From Streptacidiphilus sp. P02-A3a (GTDB taxonomy: Bacteria; Actinomycetota; Actinomycetes; Streptomycetales; Streptomycetaceae): a DNA stretch of 64,000 bases. The DNA lies in contig NZ_CP048289.1 in assembly GCF_014084105.1 (NCBI RefSeq), positions 5,465,922-5,529,921 of the forward strand. The letters run 5' to 3'. The first letter of the stretch is position 1. Every line of letters begins with the position of its first letter. This document shows, in pieces, positions 48,964-57,248 of this stretch. The notes beneath the pieces are model-generated. The model did no database searches, was not told the origin of the DNA, and saw nothing but the letters and a program-made list of their open reading frames with translations. The translations under genes were made by a program, and so were the position numbers.

Positions 48964-50708
48964 AGCAGTACCTCCGGTATCTCGGTCCAGCGCGAGCGCA
49001 GCCACTCGCCGACCGCCTTGCCCTGCGGGTCGAACCGCACGTTCGCGGCCACCCCGGCCCCGAGCAGGCCGTCCACCACGAAGTTCAGCGCCCGCAGGTT
49101 GGGCAGCGGGTGCCGGGTCACCGGCAGTCCGGCGGTCTCCGGCAGCAGCCGCCGGAACTCCTCGACCGTGAGCGTGTGCGCCAGCCAGCGCCAGGCGTCC
49201 TCGGTCCTGGCCCACACGCCGACGTTGACCGCGCCGCCCTTGTCGCCGCTGCGGGCGCCGAGCACGGCCCCCAGCGGCGCCCGGCGCACCGGCCCGGCCG
49301 GAAGCGGCGGCGGCAGCACCGGCGGACCGGCGTCGGCCGAGGGCAGCGGATCCTTCGCGGGCGGGACCGCGATCCGGCGGCCGTCGGCCAGCACCGCCGT
49401 GTGCTCGACCAGCCCGGCGTCCACGAAGGCGGCCTCGAAAACCCCGTACGGGGCGGCGTCGCCGGGCGGGGCGGTGAGATGGAAGCCGGGGTACCCGGCC
49501 AGGGCCAGTTCCACCGCCGCGCCGGTGAAGGCGCGGCCGAGCCGCTCCCGGTCGCCGCCGCGCACCACGCACCGCAGCAGCGCGCTGGCCTCCTCCTCCC
49601 GGTCGGCGTCGGCGCGGTCGGTGCGGACCAGCGTCCAGGCGGTCTCCACGCCGTCGAGCACGCCGCTGTACTCCAGTTGCTCCCGGGCCAGCGCCGCCTT
49701 GGCCGCGATGTCCAGGCCGGTGAGCACGAACTCCACCTGGTTGCGGTAGCCGCCGACCGAGGTGCGGCCGACCTTGAGCGCGGGCGGCGGCGCCTCGCCG
49801 CGCACCCCGCTGATCCGGACCCGGTCGGGACCGGTGTCCGCGAGCTCGACCGTGTCGAAGCGGGCGGTGACGTCGGGGCCCGGGTAGCGCGCGCCGCCGA
49901 TCTCGTAGAGCAGCTGGGCGGTGACCGTGCCGCGGGTCACCGCGCCGCCGGTGCCCGGGTGCTTGGTGATCACGCTGCTGCCGTCGGCGTACACCTCGGC
50001 GATCGGGAAGCCGGGGCGGCGCAGGTCGGGGATCTCGGTGAAGAAGGAGTAGTTGCCGCCGGTCGCCTGGGCGCCGCACTCGATCACGTGCCCGGCGACC
50101 ACCGCCCCGGCCAGCGCGTCGTAGTCCTCCCGGCCCCAGCCGAAGTGGGCCGCGGCCGGGCCGAGCACCAGTGAGGCGTCGGTGGTCCGGCCGGTGACCA
50201 CCACGTCGGCACCGGCCTCCAGGCAGGCGGCGATGCCCCAGCCGCCCAGATAGGCGTTGGCGGTGAGCGGGCTGCCGAGCCCCAGCTCGGCCGCGCGCGG
50301 CAGCAGTTCGTCACCCTCGACGTGGGCGACCGCGACCGTCAGCCCGAGCCGCTGGGCCAGCTCCCGGATCGCCCGGGCCAGCCCGGCCGGGTTCAGCCCG
50401 CCGGCATTGCTGACGATCTTCACCCCGCGCTCCAGCGCCGGGCCCAGGGTGGACTCCAACTGCCGCAGAAAGGTTTTGGCATAGCCGCCGCCGGAGTCCC
50501 GCAGCCGGTCCCGGCCCAGGATCAGCATGGTCAGCTCGGCCAGGTAGTCCCCGGTCAGCACGTCGAGCCCGCCGCCGTCCAGCAGCTCCCGCAGCGCGGA
50601 GAACCGGTCCCCGTAGAACCCGGAGGCGTTCCCCACCCGCAGCGGGGCCACCCGCGCGGCATCAGGGGACGCAGCGGCCGAACGGGCGATCGGATCAGGA
50701 TCGGTCAT
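48960..50708 (-). CDS. AtuA-family (DUF1446) acyclic terpene utilization-like protein
   Basis: 582 residues. The N-terminal part is DUF1446: NASGFYGDRFSALRELL (about 27-43), DVLTGDYLAELTMLIL (about 50-65), GVKIVSNAGGLNP (about 94-106) and the central GRTTDASLVLGPAAAHFGW. The last 110 residues form the second AtuA-like domain that is a separate protein in many genomes (LGARSGDKGGAVNVGVW about 480-496), here fused. The biochemical role is not firmly known; in Pseudomonas atu loci it accompanies geranyl-CoA carboxylase. ATG 50708 is preferred; the frame opens at 50747, but that would start inside the palindromic operator. First gene of the operon. Confidence 0.9.
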   Translation of the reverse strand: MTDPDPIARSAAASPDAARVAPLRVGNASGFYGDRFSALRELLDGGGLDVLTGDYLAELTMLILGRDRLRDSGGGYAKTFLRQLESTLGPALERGVKIVSNAGGLNPAGLARAIRELAQRLGLTVAVAHVEGDELLPRAAELGLGSPLTANAYLGGWGIAACLEAGADVVVTGRTTDASLVLGPAAAHFGWGREDYDALAGAVVAGHVIECGAQATGGNYSFFTEIPDLRRPGFPIAEVYADGSSVITKHPGTGGAVTRGTVTAQLLYEIGGARYPGPDVTARFDTVELADTGPDRVRISGVRGEAPPPALKVGRTSVGGYRNQVEFVLTGLDIAAKAALAREQLEYSGVLDGVETAWTLVRTDRADADREEEASALLRCVVRGGDRERLGRAFTGAAVELALAGYPGFHLTAPPGDAAPYGVFEAAFVDAGLVEHTAVLADGRRIAVPPAKDPLPSADAGPPVLPPPLPAGPVRRAPLGAVLGARSGDKGGAVNVGVWARTEDAWRWLAHTLTVEEFRRLLPETAGLPVTRHPLPNLRALNFVVDGLLGAGVAANVRFDPQGKAVGEWLRSRWTEIPEVLL

Positions 50709-50733
50709 CGCCCCACCGTGCCACGCACCCCTG

Positions 50734-50759
50734 AAAAAAGCAATCATGATCGCTTGTTT
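50734..50759. promoter_or_regulatory. candidate operator: 26-bp near-perfect palindrome
   Basis: Half-sites pair at 11 of 13 positions about the centre of ATCATGAT (50743-50750); the core is AAGCAATCATGATCGCTT, with flanking A and T runs. It lies 25-50 bases before the start of the AtuA-like gene, where a repressor would block the promoter. It is strikingly AT-rich for this genome. A TetR-type site is likely, and the operon ends in a tetR gene. Confidence 0.7.
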
Positions 50760-50856
50760 TTACATCAACAGCTTCCCCGGACAACGGCTGCGCCCTGCCG
50801 CCGCGTCGCCCCGGTCACCCGCCGGGGCATCGGGTCGGGCGGCGGCTACACCGCGG

Positions 50857-51699
50857 TCAGTTCCGCCACCAGTCGTCCAACGGGGTGACCGGGACCGTCC
50901 GCTTGTGCCGGGTGGCCAGGTAGATCGACTCCAGCCGGTCCGCCACCTCCGGCGCGACGTCGCGGCCTTCCAGGTAGTCGTCGATCTGGGTGTACGTCAG
51001 GCCGAGCGCCACCTCGTCGGGCAGCGCGGGCCGGTCGTCCTCCAGGTCGGCGGTCGGGACCTTCTGCCAGGTGCTCGCCGGTGCGCCCAGCTCCGCGAGC
51101 AGGGCCGCTCCCTGGCGCTTGGTCAGACCGGTCAGCGGGGTGACGTCGGCGCCGCCGTCGCCGAACTTGGTGAAGAACCCGGTCACCGCCTCCGCGGCAT
51201 GGTCGGTGCCGACGGCCAGCAGGTTCAGCTGCCCGGCGATCGCGTACCAGATCACCATCCGCTCGCGGGCCTTGAGGTTGCCGCGGACGAAGTCCCGCAG
51301 CTGGGACGTGTCGCCCAGCAGCTCCCCGAGCCCACGCGCGGTCTCGGCGGCGACCGCGTCCGCACCCGGCTTGACGTTCACCGTGACCGCCCGGTCGGGC
51401 CGGATGAACTCCAACGAGATCTGTGCGTCGTGCTCGTCCGCCTGGACGCCGTAGGGCAGCCGCACCGCGACGAAGGTGGCCTGGTGCCCCTCGGCCCGCA
51501 GTTCCTCGGCCGCCAGCTGGGACAGCCGGCCCGCCAGCGTGCTGTCCTGGCCGCCGCTGATCCCGAGCACGAAGCCCTTGGCCGGGGTCGCCCGCAGATA
51601 GTCCTTGAGGAAGTCGACCCGTTTCCGGATCTCGACCGCAGCCACGATGGTCGGCTCAACGCCGAGGTCAGCGATGATTTGCTTCCGTAGGTTCGCCAT
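50857..51699 (-). CDS. nadE: NadE, ammonia-dependent NAD+ synthetase
   Basis: Converts nicotinic acid adenine dinucleotide to NAD+ using ATP and ammonia. 280 residues, the usual length of the single-domain form without a glutaminase domain. The PP-loop [15 protein letters not shown] (about 45-59) binds ATP pyrophosphate. [21 protein letters not shown] (about 165-185) and [16 protein letters not shown] (about 193-208) are typical. ATG 51699 has only a weak ribosome site. The palindromic operator region of the AtuA-like operon follows its stop. Confidence 0.96.
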   Translation of the reverse strand: MANLRKQIIADLGVEPTIVAAVEIRKRVDFLKDYLRATPAKGFVLGISGGQDSTLAGRLSQLAAEELRAEGHQATFVAVRLPYGVQADEHDAQISLEFIRPDRAVTVNVKPGADAVAAETARGLGELLGDTSQLRDFVRGNLKARERMVIWYAIAGQLNLLAVGTDHAAEAVTGFFTKFGDGGADVTPLTGLTKRQGAALLAELGAPASTWQKVPTADLEDDRPALPDEVALGLTYTQIDDYLEGRDVAPEVADRLESIYLATRHKRTVPVTPLDDWWRN

Positions 51700-51820
51700 C
51701 CGGGTACTCTACTGGCCGGAAACGGGGCACGGGAATCCGGGCCCAATCCCGCCGGTGCCGTTTCATCCCCGCTACGTGGGTATACGGCCGGAGTCCGCAT
51801 CGCCGCGTCCGGGAGCGCTC

Positions 51821-52042
51821 GTGTTCGAAGTCATCGTCCTGCTCATGATTGCCGTCGCCGCTGCCGCCGTCGCCGTCCTCCTGGCCTGGCACGACCACGT
51901 GGTCACCCATCCCCGATCGGCCCGGACCAGCAGGCGGGTCGAGTGGATCGTGGACCGGTGGGAGCAGGCGACGGCCCGCACAGCCCGAGCCGTCGTCGAG
52001 CTGATGCGCGCCCAGGACCGCCGCAACGGCCTCAGCAGGTAG
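51821..52042 (+). CDS. small single-pass membrane protein
   Basis: 73 residues from GTG 51821, with GGGAG seven bases upstream. Residues 2-25 (FEVIVLLMIAVAAAAVAVLL) form one transmembrane helix, followed by a basic cytoplasmic-looking tail rich in Arg (SARTSRRVEWIVDRWEQ). It lies divergently from nadE across 121 bases. No family is recognised. A longer reading from 51605 would run through the nadE start and is rejected. Confidence 0.5.
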   Translation: MFEVIVLLMIAVAAAAVAVLLAWHDHVVTHPRSARTSRRVEWIVDRWEQATARTARAVVELMRAQDRRNGLSR

Positions 52043-52081
52043 ACCCGCAACACTCCGGCACCGGCCGCCTGCGCCGTGGGG

Positions 52082-52129
52082 ATGATCGGCTGATCGTGAA
52101 TGCGCGCCGAGGGGGTATCCGCCGATCAT
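52082..52129. promoter_or_regulatory. inverted repeat with 9-bp arms overlapping a small ORF start
   Basis: ATGATCGGC (52082-52090) and GCCGATCAT (52121-52129) are perfect complements 30 bases apart. The right arm contains the first two bases of the ATG at 52128. It could be a pair of regulator half-sites or an RNA stem that hides the start codon. Confidence 0.35.
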
Positions 52130-52277
52130 GACCTGCGACAGCCCCGCCCGTTCCTCCCGCCGCCGCACTCGGTTCTGGCGGGTGCATCATGCGGCCGAGC
52201 AGGTGAGCACCCTCCTGGGGCGGCTGATCGCCATCGGCTGCCTGCTCGGGATACCCCTCGTTGCCGGGAAACGGTGA
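52128..52277 (+). CDS. possible small membrane peptide, 49 residues
   Basis: Reads MTCDSPARSSRRRTRFWR, then HHAAEQVSTLLGRLIAIG and a short hydrophobic end (CLLGIPLVAGKR). Basic N-terminal half, amphipathic then hydrophobic C-terminal half. No clear ribosome site. A GC-rich hairpin at 52297-52337 follows closely, supporting a transcribed unit. Unrecognised. Confidence 0.3.
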   Translation: MTCDSPARSSRRRTRFWRVHHAAEQVSTLLGRLIAIGCLLGIPLVAGKR

Positions 52278-52296
52278 ACCAGGGGCGGTGTGTGAC

Positions 52297-52337
52297 CGGT
52301 TCGGGCGGACGCTCACGGGTGAACTTCCGCCGAACCG
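52297..52337. terminator. candidate hairpin terminator
   Basis: Arms CGGTTCGG(G)CGGA and TCCGCCGAACCG pair with a single bulged G around a 16-base loop, 20 bases after the stop of the small ORF ending at 52277. Confidence 0.4.
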
Positions 52338-52450
52338 CTCCCGCGCCGCGCCTCGATCGCGCATGCTGGACCAAGCCCTCGCCGTCCCCCCGTCGGTGAG
52401 GGCGCCCGCGTGTCCGGCGTAAGGCGGCGCATGCCGGGTAGTCGGCCGCC

Positions 52451-52603
52451 ATGGGTCAATTCCTCGCCGTGCTCGCCATCATCGCCTGCCTCGTGCGCAT
52501 CGTCACCGTCGACAAGCACGACCAGGAAGGACGCGGCTGCGTCCTCTCGCTGCTGCTGATGGCCGCCATCACGGTGCTGGGGTTCTACGTCATCGAGTCC
52601 TGA
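52451..52603 (+). CDS. possible small membrane protein, 50 residues
   Basis: ATG 52451 opens MGQFLAVLAIIACLVRIV, a hydrophobic helix, then a charged turn VDKHDQEGRGC and a second helix VLSLLLMAAITVLGFYVI ending in ES. The two-helix hairpin plan and codon use with G/C third positions support a real gene. Unrecognised. Confidence 0.45.
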   Translation: MGQFLAVLAIIACLVRIVTVDKHDQEGRGCVLSLLLMAAITVLGFYVIES

Positions 52604-53134
52604 GCGGGCGGCCACACCGCGCGGACCGCGCGGCGGGGTTCTCCCGCAGGTGCGTCGGCTGGCCTGGGACGGGCACCGGGTGGACGGTCGACGCGGCGGA
52701 AGCGGACCGGCTGGCCCTGCGTTCGCCGCGTTGCACGCGCGCGGCTCCAGCGTGGTGACCGCCGAGGTCGATGCCGACAACACGGCTTCGAACACGCTGA
52801 TGCGCGGACTGGGCGGTCAGGTGACCGGCGCGGAGCACGAACTACACCGTCGGCCCCTCACGCCACAGGGCGCGTGAAGTACCGGTCCTGACGGTGGAGC
52901 CCCCAACGGGCGCTCACCGTCGCGCAGGTGTCGCGGACTTCCGCCACCATCCGTAGTCATCAGGTGACAGAAAGCATGGTCGCATACAAACCGGGTAGGG
53001 GCCGATCGGGCAGGAGAGCTGTGCAGCGCGGCTGACGGGGGCTCCGAATCCCATCGAGGGTGTGGCAGGCCGACGAGGACCACAGGCGCTTTGACCCACT
53101 CGACGCCCACGCGATCCGGCAGGAGGAGTGAACG
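52604..53134. other. 531-base stretch without intact gene
   Basis: The left half contains a GNAT-like C-terminal remnant (52650-52877). The right half (52878-53116) holds no supportable gene. The AGGAGG ribosome site of the thioesterase gene lies at 53121-53126. Confidence 0.5.
52650..52877 (+). pseudogene. GNAT acetyltransferase C-terminal remnant
   Basis: The stretch AFAALHARGSSVVTAEVDAD, then NTASNTLMRGLGGQVTGAEHEL, resembles the last helix and strand of GNAT acetyltransferases (an Asp-Asn pair followed by a helix LMRxLGG). There is no acetyl-CoA-binding Q/RxxGxG/A segment upstream and no proper start, so it looks like the tail of a decayed gene. Confidence 0.35.
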
Positions 53135-53668
53135 ATGACTGCCCCCAAGGACGGCCCCCCGGCCGAGGCCCAACTGTCACAGGTAATCGACTACGCGCAG
53201 CTCAGCCACTACGGCGTGGGGCACGGGCGGGTCGTCCTGGAACTCATCGACCGGGTGGGGGGCATCTGCTCCTCCGCCTACTGCGAGGGCGAGGTCCGCA
53301 CGGTCGCGGTGAGCGAGCTGCGGTTCCTGGACTCGACCCGCCTCGGCGACGTGGTCCTGGCCACGGCGCGGGTGGACTGGGTCGGGCGCAGCTCGATGGA
53401 CGTCGCGGTTACCGTGACGGCGTCCCCGCACGAGGGTGGGCGCAGTCGTTCGGTGTCCGTCGCGCGCCTGGTCTTCGTCGCGGTCGACGAGCAGGGCAAG
53501 CCCCGGCCGGTCCCGCCGCTGCGGCCCTCGAACCGGCAGGAGAGCGACCGCGACCGGGACATCGCGGCCTGGCGGGCCAGGCGGGCCGAGCTGTCCCGGG
53601 AGCTGGACCAGCTCGCCGAGGCGCCCGCCCGCGCGCGTCGCTCGACCTGCACCGGGGACGTACGGTGA
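53135..53668 (+). CDS. hotdog-fold acyl-CoA thioesterase
   Basis: 177 residues from ATG 53135 with a very good AGGAGG site. The first 130 residues fit the YciA/cytosolic acyl-CoA thioester hydrolase family: VIDYAQLSHYGVGHGRVVL (about 17-35), a hot-dog helix region AYCEG, then VRTVAVSELRFLDSTRLGDVV (about 54-74) and SSMDVAVTVTA (about 86-96). The common catalytic Asp is not in an obvious position. The tail (130-177) is charged and helical (RDIAAWRARRAELSRELDQL). It overlaps by GTGA a short GNAT-like ORF. Substrate unknown. Confidence 0.75.
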   Translation: MTAPKDGPPAEAQLSQVIDYAQLSHYGVGHGRVVLELIDRVGGICSSAYCEGEVRTVAVSELRFLDSTRLGDVVLATARVDWVGRSSMDVAVTVTASPHEGGRSRSVSVARLVFVAVDEQGKPRPVPPLRPSNRQESDRDRDIAAWRARRAELSRELDQLAEAPARARRSTCTGDVR

Positions 53669-53790
53669 ACGTCGAGCGGGACTGCGTCCTGCGCGGCGGG
53701 GCGACGGTGACGGTACGTCCGCTGCGCCCGCAGGAGGCCGCCGGACTGCGGGCCCTGCGCGGGCGCTGCTCGGCGCCGTCCGGGAACTGA
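53665..53790 (+). pseudogene. GNAT acetyltransferase N-terminal remnant
   Basis: GTG 53665 overlaps the thioesterase stop. The 41 residues read ERDCVLRGGATVTVRPLRPQ then EAAGLRALRGRCSAPSGN, like the first strand and helix of GNAT proteins (VTVRPLRPxD), and then stop. The rest of the domain is missing. Either a truncated gene or a decayed one; a terminator follows at 53836. Confidence 0.35.
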
Positions 53791-53835
53791 CCCGGCGTCA
53801 CGGCAACACCGCCGCCCCCACCGGCTGACCCCGGC

Positions 53836-53861
53836 GGGGCGCGCGTACGCCCGCGCGCCCC
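53836..53861. terminator. bidirectional terminator
   Basis: Perfect 10-bp arms GGGGCGCGCG / CGCGCGCCCC with a 6-base loop, between the plus-strand thioesterase unit and the minus-strand DUF5808 gene, whose stop is at 53869. Confidence 0.85.
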
Positions 53862-53868
53862 GGCGCCG

Positions 53869-54186
53869 TCAGCGCTGCCGCCAGCCGCCGTCCGGGCCGC
53901 GCCGACGTGCGCGGACCGCCGCCACGGCGTCGCGGGCCGGGCGGACCACGCGCGCCAGGTTCACTCCGTAGCCGACACCGAACGCGTGCGGGGTCAGCAG
54001 GGAGTCGTTGTCGGGGTCCCAGTACTCCCTCCTGACCCGGTCCGCGGCGGGCTTGCGGAAGTCGTACGGGAGCCCCAGCACCCGTCCGCGCCCGGTGCGG
54101 TCCTCCTTCGGCTGCCTCGCCTCCTTGACCACCGCGAGCGCTGCCCACCCGCAGACGGCCGCCAGGACCAGCGTGTTCTTCGACAT
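53869..54186 (-). CDS. DUF5808 domain protein
   Basis: 105 residues. The N terminus is a short membrane helix (TLVLAAVCGWAALAVV, about 5-20). Residues about 35-80 show the DUF5808 pattern: LGLPYDFRKP, RREYWDPDNDSLLTPHAFG and VGYGVNLARV. ATG 54186 is preceded by GGAGAGGGG. A homologue-based function is not known. It is divergent from zwf across 180 bases. Confidence 0.85.
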   Translation of the reverse strand: MSKNTLVLAAVCGWAALAVVKEARQPKEDRTGRGRVLGLPYDFRKPAADRVRREYWDPDNDSLLTPHAFGVGYGVNLARVVRPARDAVAAVRARRRGPDGGWRQR

Positions 54187-54366
54187 GGTGCCCCTCTCCT
54201 GCTGCTGCTCCGGCGCGGCCGAGCCGCGACGACCGCGGCGGGCCTCCTACCCGGAGCGGAGACGTCCACTCGCCCGCGGCTCCCCCGGCGCCGGGGGCCT
54301 CCGTTTCCGGCGGGGCCCGCAGGGCAGGCGACCGGGCGAATCCCATCCAACGGAGGCGAGCCCGGC

Positions 54367-55800
54367 ATGAACGATTCAGCGGCACCGGAGGCGGACGCCC
54401 TGGTGGTCTTCGGGATCACCGGGGACCTGGCGCGCAAGATGACGCTCCGTTCGCTGTACCTGCTGGAGGCCGCGGGTCGGCTGAACTGCCCGGTCGTCGG
54501 CGTCGCCGTGGACGACTGGTCGCAGGAGCGGCTGCGCGACGCGATCGACGAGGCCGCCCGCGCCACGGGCGAGGAGGAAGGGCCGGTGGACGAGGAGGCG
54601 CTGGACCGGCTCCAGAACCGGACCGGCTACCTGCGCGGCGACTTCACCGATCCGGCCACCTACCAGCGGCTGGCGGAGCGGCTGAAGGGCTGCTCGCGGC
54701 CGCTGTTCTACCTGGAGATCCCGCCGTCGCTGTTCGCGCCGGTGGTGGCCGCGCTCGGCCAGGCCGGGCTCACCTCCGGCGCCCGGGTGATGATCGAGAA
54801 GCCCTTCGGCCACGACACGGCCTCGGCCCGGGAGCTGAACCAGGAGCTGCACCGGGTCCTGGACGAGGAGCAGATCCTGCGGATCGACCACTTCCTGGGC
54901 AAGCAGCCGGTGCTGGACATCGGCTTCCTGCGGTTCGCCAACACCCTGCTGGAGCCGGTGTGGAACCGCGACCACGTGGCCGCCGTCCAGGTCACCATGG
55001 CCGAGGACTTCGGCGTGGAGGGCCGGGGCGGGTTCTACGACGCGGTCGGCGCGCTGCGCGACGTGGTGCAGAACCACCTGCTGCAAGTCATCGCGCTGAT
55101 CGCGATGGAGCCCCCGGGCCCGGCGGGCGACGCGGCCGCGCTGTGGGACGAGCGGATCAGGTTCTTCCGCCGCGTGGCCGACGCCGACCCCGCCCACTGC
55201 GTCCGCGGCCAGTACGAGGGCTACCAGGACGTCGCGGGCGTGGGGGCGGGCTCGCGGACCGAGACCTACGTGGCGCTGCGGCTGGCGGTGGACAACAGCC
55301 GCTGGGCCGGGGTGCCGTTCTTCGTGCGGGCCGGGAAGGCGCTCGGCGAGCGGGTCACCGAGGTGCGCGTGGTGTTCAAGCAGCCGCCCGGTTTCGCCGC
55401 CGACGGCCGGACCCACCGGGGCACGCCCAACCAGGCGGTGCTGCGGATCGACCCGGACGCGGGACTGCGGCTGACGCTGCTGTCGAAGAAGGCGGACGGC
55501 GGCACCGGCACCCAGGAGGTGCACCTGGACCTGCCGTTCACAGCCGAGCTGGGCAAGCCGCCCACCCCCTACGAGCGGCTGCTGCACGACGCGCTCAGCG
55601 GCGACCACGCGCTGTTCACCCGGGAGGACTCGGTCGAGGAGACCTGGCGGATCCTGCAGCCGCTGCTGGACCGGCCCCCGGCGGTCCTCCCCTACCCGCG
55701 AGGCAGCTGGGGACCGGCGGCCGCGGCCGCCCTCGTCCAGGGCCACCCGTCCTGGCAGCAGCCCTGGACCGACCCGACGCCCCCGACCCCGAACACCTGA
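54367..55800 (+). CDS. zwf: Zwf, glucose-6-phosphate dehydrogenase
   Basis: First step of the oxidative pentose phosphate pathway: glucose 6-phosphate to 6-phosphogluconolactone with NADP+. 477 residues from ATG 54367 with GGAGG upstream. N-terminal dinucleotide motif VVFGITGDLARKM (about 13-25); EKPFGHD (about 153-159) and the substrate-site RIDHFLGKQPV (about 182-192) are intact. The C-terminal domain includes RAGKALGERVTEV (about 325-337) and FTREDSVEETWRI. It sits alone here, not next to gnd, tal or opcA, so it is probably a second copy or a stand-alone paralogue. A strong terminator follows. Confidence 0.96.
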   Translation: MNDSAAPEADALVVFGITGDLARKMTLRSLYLLEAAGRLNCPVVGVAVDDWSQERLRDAIDEAARATGEEEGPVDEEALDRLQNRTGYLRGDFTDPATYQRLAERLKGCSRPLFYLEIPPSLFAPVVAALGQAGLTSGARVMIEKPFGHDTASARELNQELHRVLDEEQILRIDHFLGKQPVLDIGFLRFANTLLEPVWNRDHVAAVQVTMAEDFGVEGRGGFYDAVGALRDVVQNHLLQVIALIAMEPPGPAGDAAALWDERIRFFRRVADADPAHCVRGQYEGYQDVAGVGAGSRTETYVALRLAVDNSRWAGVPFFVRAGKALGERVTEVRVVFKQPPGFAADGRTHRGTPNQAVLRIDPDAGLRLTLLSKKADGGTGTQEVHLDLPFTAELGKPPTPYERLLHDALSGDHALFTREDSVEETWRILQPLLDRPPAVLPYPRGSWGPAAAAALVQGHPSWQQPWTDPTPPTPNT

Positions 55801-55830
55801 CCAGGACCCCGCACAGCTGACCGTTCCCGC

Positions 55831-55870
55831 CGGGTTCCCCGCTCCGCTCGCCTGCGGGGCGGGGAACCCG
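55831..55870 (+). terminator. terminator after zwf
   Basis: Arms of 17 bases (55831-55847 and 55854-55870), pairing at all but one position (a T:G pair), with a 6-base loop, 30 bases after the zwf stop. Confidence 0.85.
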
Positions 55871-55925
55871 GATCTGTGGGGCCGGTGCGGCAACTGAGCG
55901 TCCTGTGACGGGGCATACGCGCGGT

Positions 55926-56249
55926 ATGACCGAAGCCCGCATCGAGGAAGACCCCGGACACATCGACCCGGACGACATGAACGCGATCATCGGCGCCCTG
56001 GAGTACGTCGCCGTCACCGCCGAGACCGCCCCCTCCGCCACCACCGACCCCCACCAGGACTGGACCCTGACCCTGCACTGGCTGCAGAACGGCCCGGTCT
56101 CCAGCGACACCGAAGCAGCCCTGCCCCACGTCCTCACCCGCATCCGCGAGCACTACACCCTCAACGGCACCACCCCGCCGGCCCGCCTCGAACTGCACGA
56201 CCACGACCACCGCGTGCTGGCCACCATCACCCCGCCCAGCGAACCCTGA
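55926..56249 (+). CDS. small acidic hypothetical protein
   Basis: 107 residues from ATG 55926 (MTEARIEEDPGHIDPDD); GTG 55905 would add seven. Asp/Glu-rich N terminus, then an alternating pattern WTLTLHWLQNGP and ARLELHDHDHRVLATI that suggests a small alpha-beta fold. No family is recognised. Codon use is strongly C-ending, as in expressed genes of this genome. Confidence 0.6.
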   Translation: MTEARIEEDPGHIDPDDMNAIIGALEYVAVTAETAPSATTDPHQDWTLTLHWLQNGPVSSDTEAALPHVLTRIREHYTLNGTTPPARLELHDHDHRVLATITPPSEP

Positions 56250-56321
56250 ACGGCCCGCCCCACCCGCACGAACCGGCCCGGCGGCCCGCCTGCCGGGCCG
56301 TCGGGCGGGTAGGGGCCGTGG

Positions 56322-57038
56322 ATGAGGAGAATCAGTCTGGCCGCCGTCGTCGTCGTACTCGCCGGGGCCTCGTTGACCGGGTGTCATGGCGTCACGACCG
56401 CCCCGGGCCCGGCCGGGCAGCGATCCGCGCCGGCCCCGGCCCGCGACACCGCGCCCGGGTCCGCGATCCAGGCGCTGGACGGCCTCCAGGTGCGGGCGCG
56501 GGGGCCGTTGACCGGCTACACGCGTACCGCGTTCGGTCCGGCGTGGAGCGACGACACCAGCGACCCGGACGGCCACAACGGCTGCGATACCCGTGACGAC
56601 ATCCTGGCCCGGGACCTGACCGGCGTCAGCTACCGGTCGGGCCACTGCACGGTGGCCTCCGGCACGCTGCACGACCCCTACACCGGCAAGGTGATCCACT
56701 TCGTGCGCGGGCCGCGCTCCGACGCGGTCGAGATAGACCACGTGGTCCCGCTCGCCGACGCCTGGGGTGCCGGGGCGGCCCAACTGACCTCCGTGCGGCG
56801 TATGGACCTGGCAGAGGACCCGCTGGAGCTGCTGGCCGTCGACGGTCCGACCAACGAGGCCAAGGGCGACGACGACGCGTCCCAGTGGCTGCCTCCGGAC
56901 ACCGGCGACGACTGCGCCTACGTGGCGCGGCAGATCGCGGTGAAGGCCAAGTACCACCTGTGGGTCACCCCGGCGGAGCGGACCGCGATGCGCAAGGTCC
57001 TGACCGGATGCCCCGGCCAGGGCGTGCCCACCGAATAG
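56322..57038 (+). CDS. secreted lipoprotein with HNH nuclease (DUF1524/GmrSD C-terminal-like) domain
   Basis: 238 residues. Signal peptide RRISLAAVVVVLAGASLTGC with a lipobox LTGC (Cys about residue 21), so probably membrane-anchored outside the cell. The domain shows RDDILARDL (about 88-96), the HNH-type core VEIDHVVPLADAWGAGA (about 136-152; His of DHVVPL) and the Asn/Lys segment GPTNEAKGDDDASQWLPP. This family is widespread in Streptomyces as extracellular HNH proteins. DNA hydrolysis is a family-level expectation, not shown here. Confidence 0.88.
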   Translation: MRRISLAAVVVVLAGASLTGCHGVTTAPGPAGQRSAPAPARDTAPGSAIQALDGLQVRARGPLTGYTRTAFGPAWSDDTSDPDGHNGCDTRDDILARDLTGVSYRSGHCTVASGTLHDPYTGKVIHFVRGPRSDAVEIDHVVPLADAWGAGAAQLTSVRRMDLAEDPLELLAVDGPTNEAKGDDDASQWLPPDTGDDCAYVARQIAVKAKYHLWVTPAERTAMRKVLTGCPGQGVPTE

Positions 57039-57248
57039 CCGCGCCGGGGCGCCGGTCCGTTCGCGCAAGAGCGAGGTGTGCAGGAGCGGCCTGCGGCTGG
57101 TCACCGGGCCGCCGTGGGGGCGCCGTGCCCGCGCCGCGGCTCCCGGTAACGGGATTTGAGCCAGTTCAGGGCCCGCTGGTGGCCTCGTCCTCACCCGGGG
57201 GTACCGTCAACCCCGCATGCGCTCGCCCAGCGCGGGCAGGCGACCACC

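Noticed and set aside
52914-53180. Minus-strand frames upstream of the thioesterase gene
   Set aside because: Biased composition, no ribosome site, no conserved pattern; they cover the thioesterase promoter.
57100-57180. tRNA-like T-loop pattern (GGCTCAAATCC on the minus strand)
   Set aside because: No acceptor, D or anticodon stems can be folded around it.
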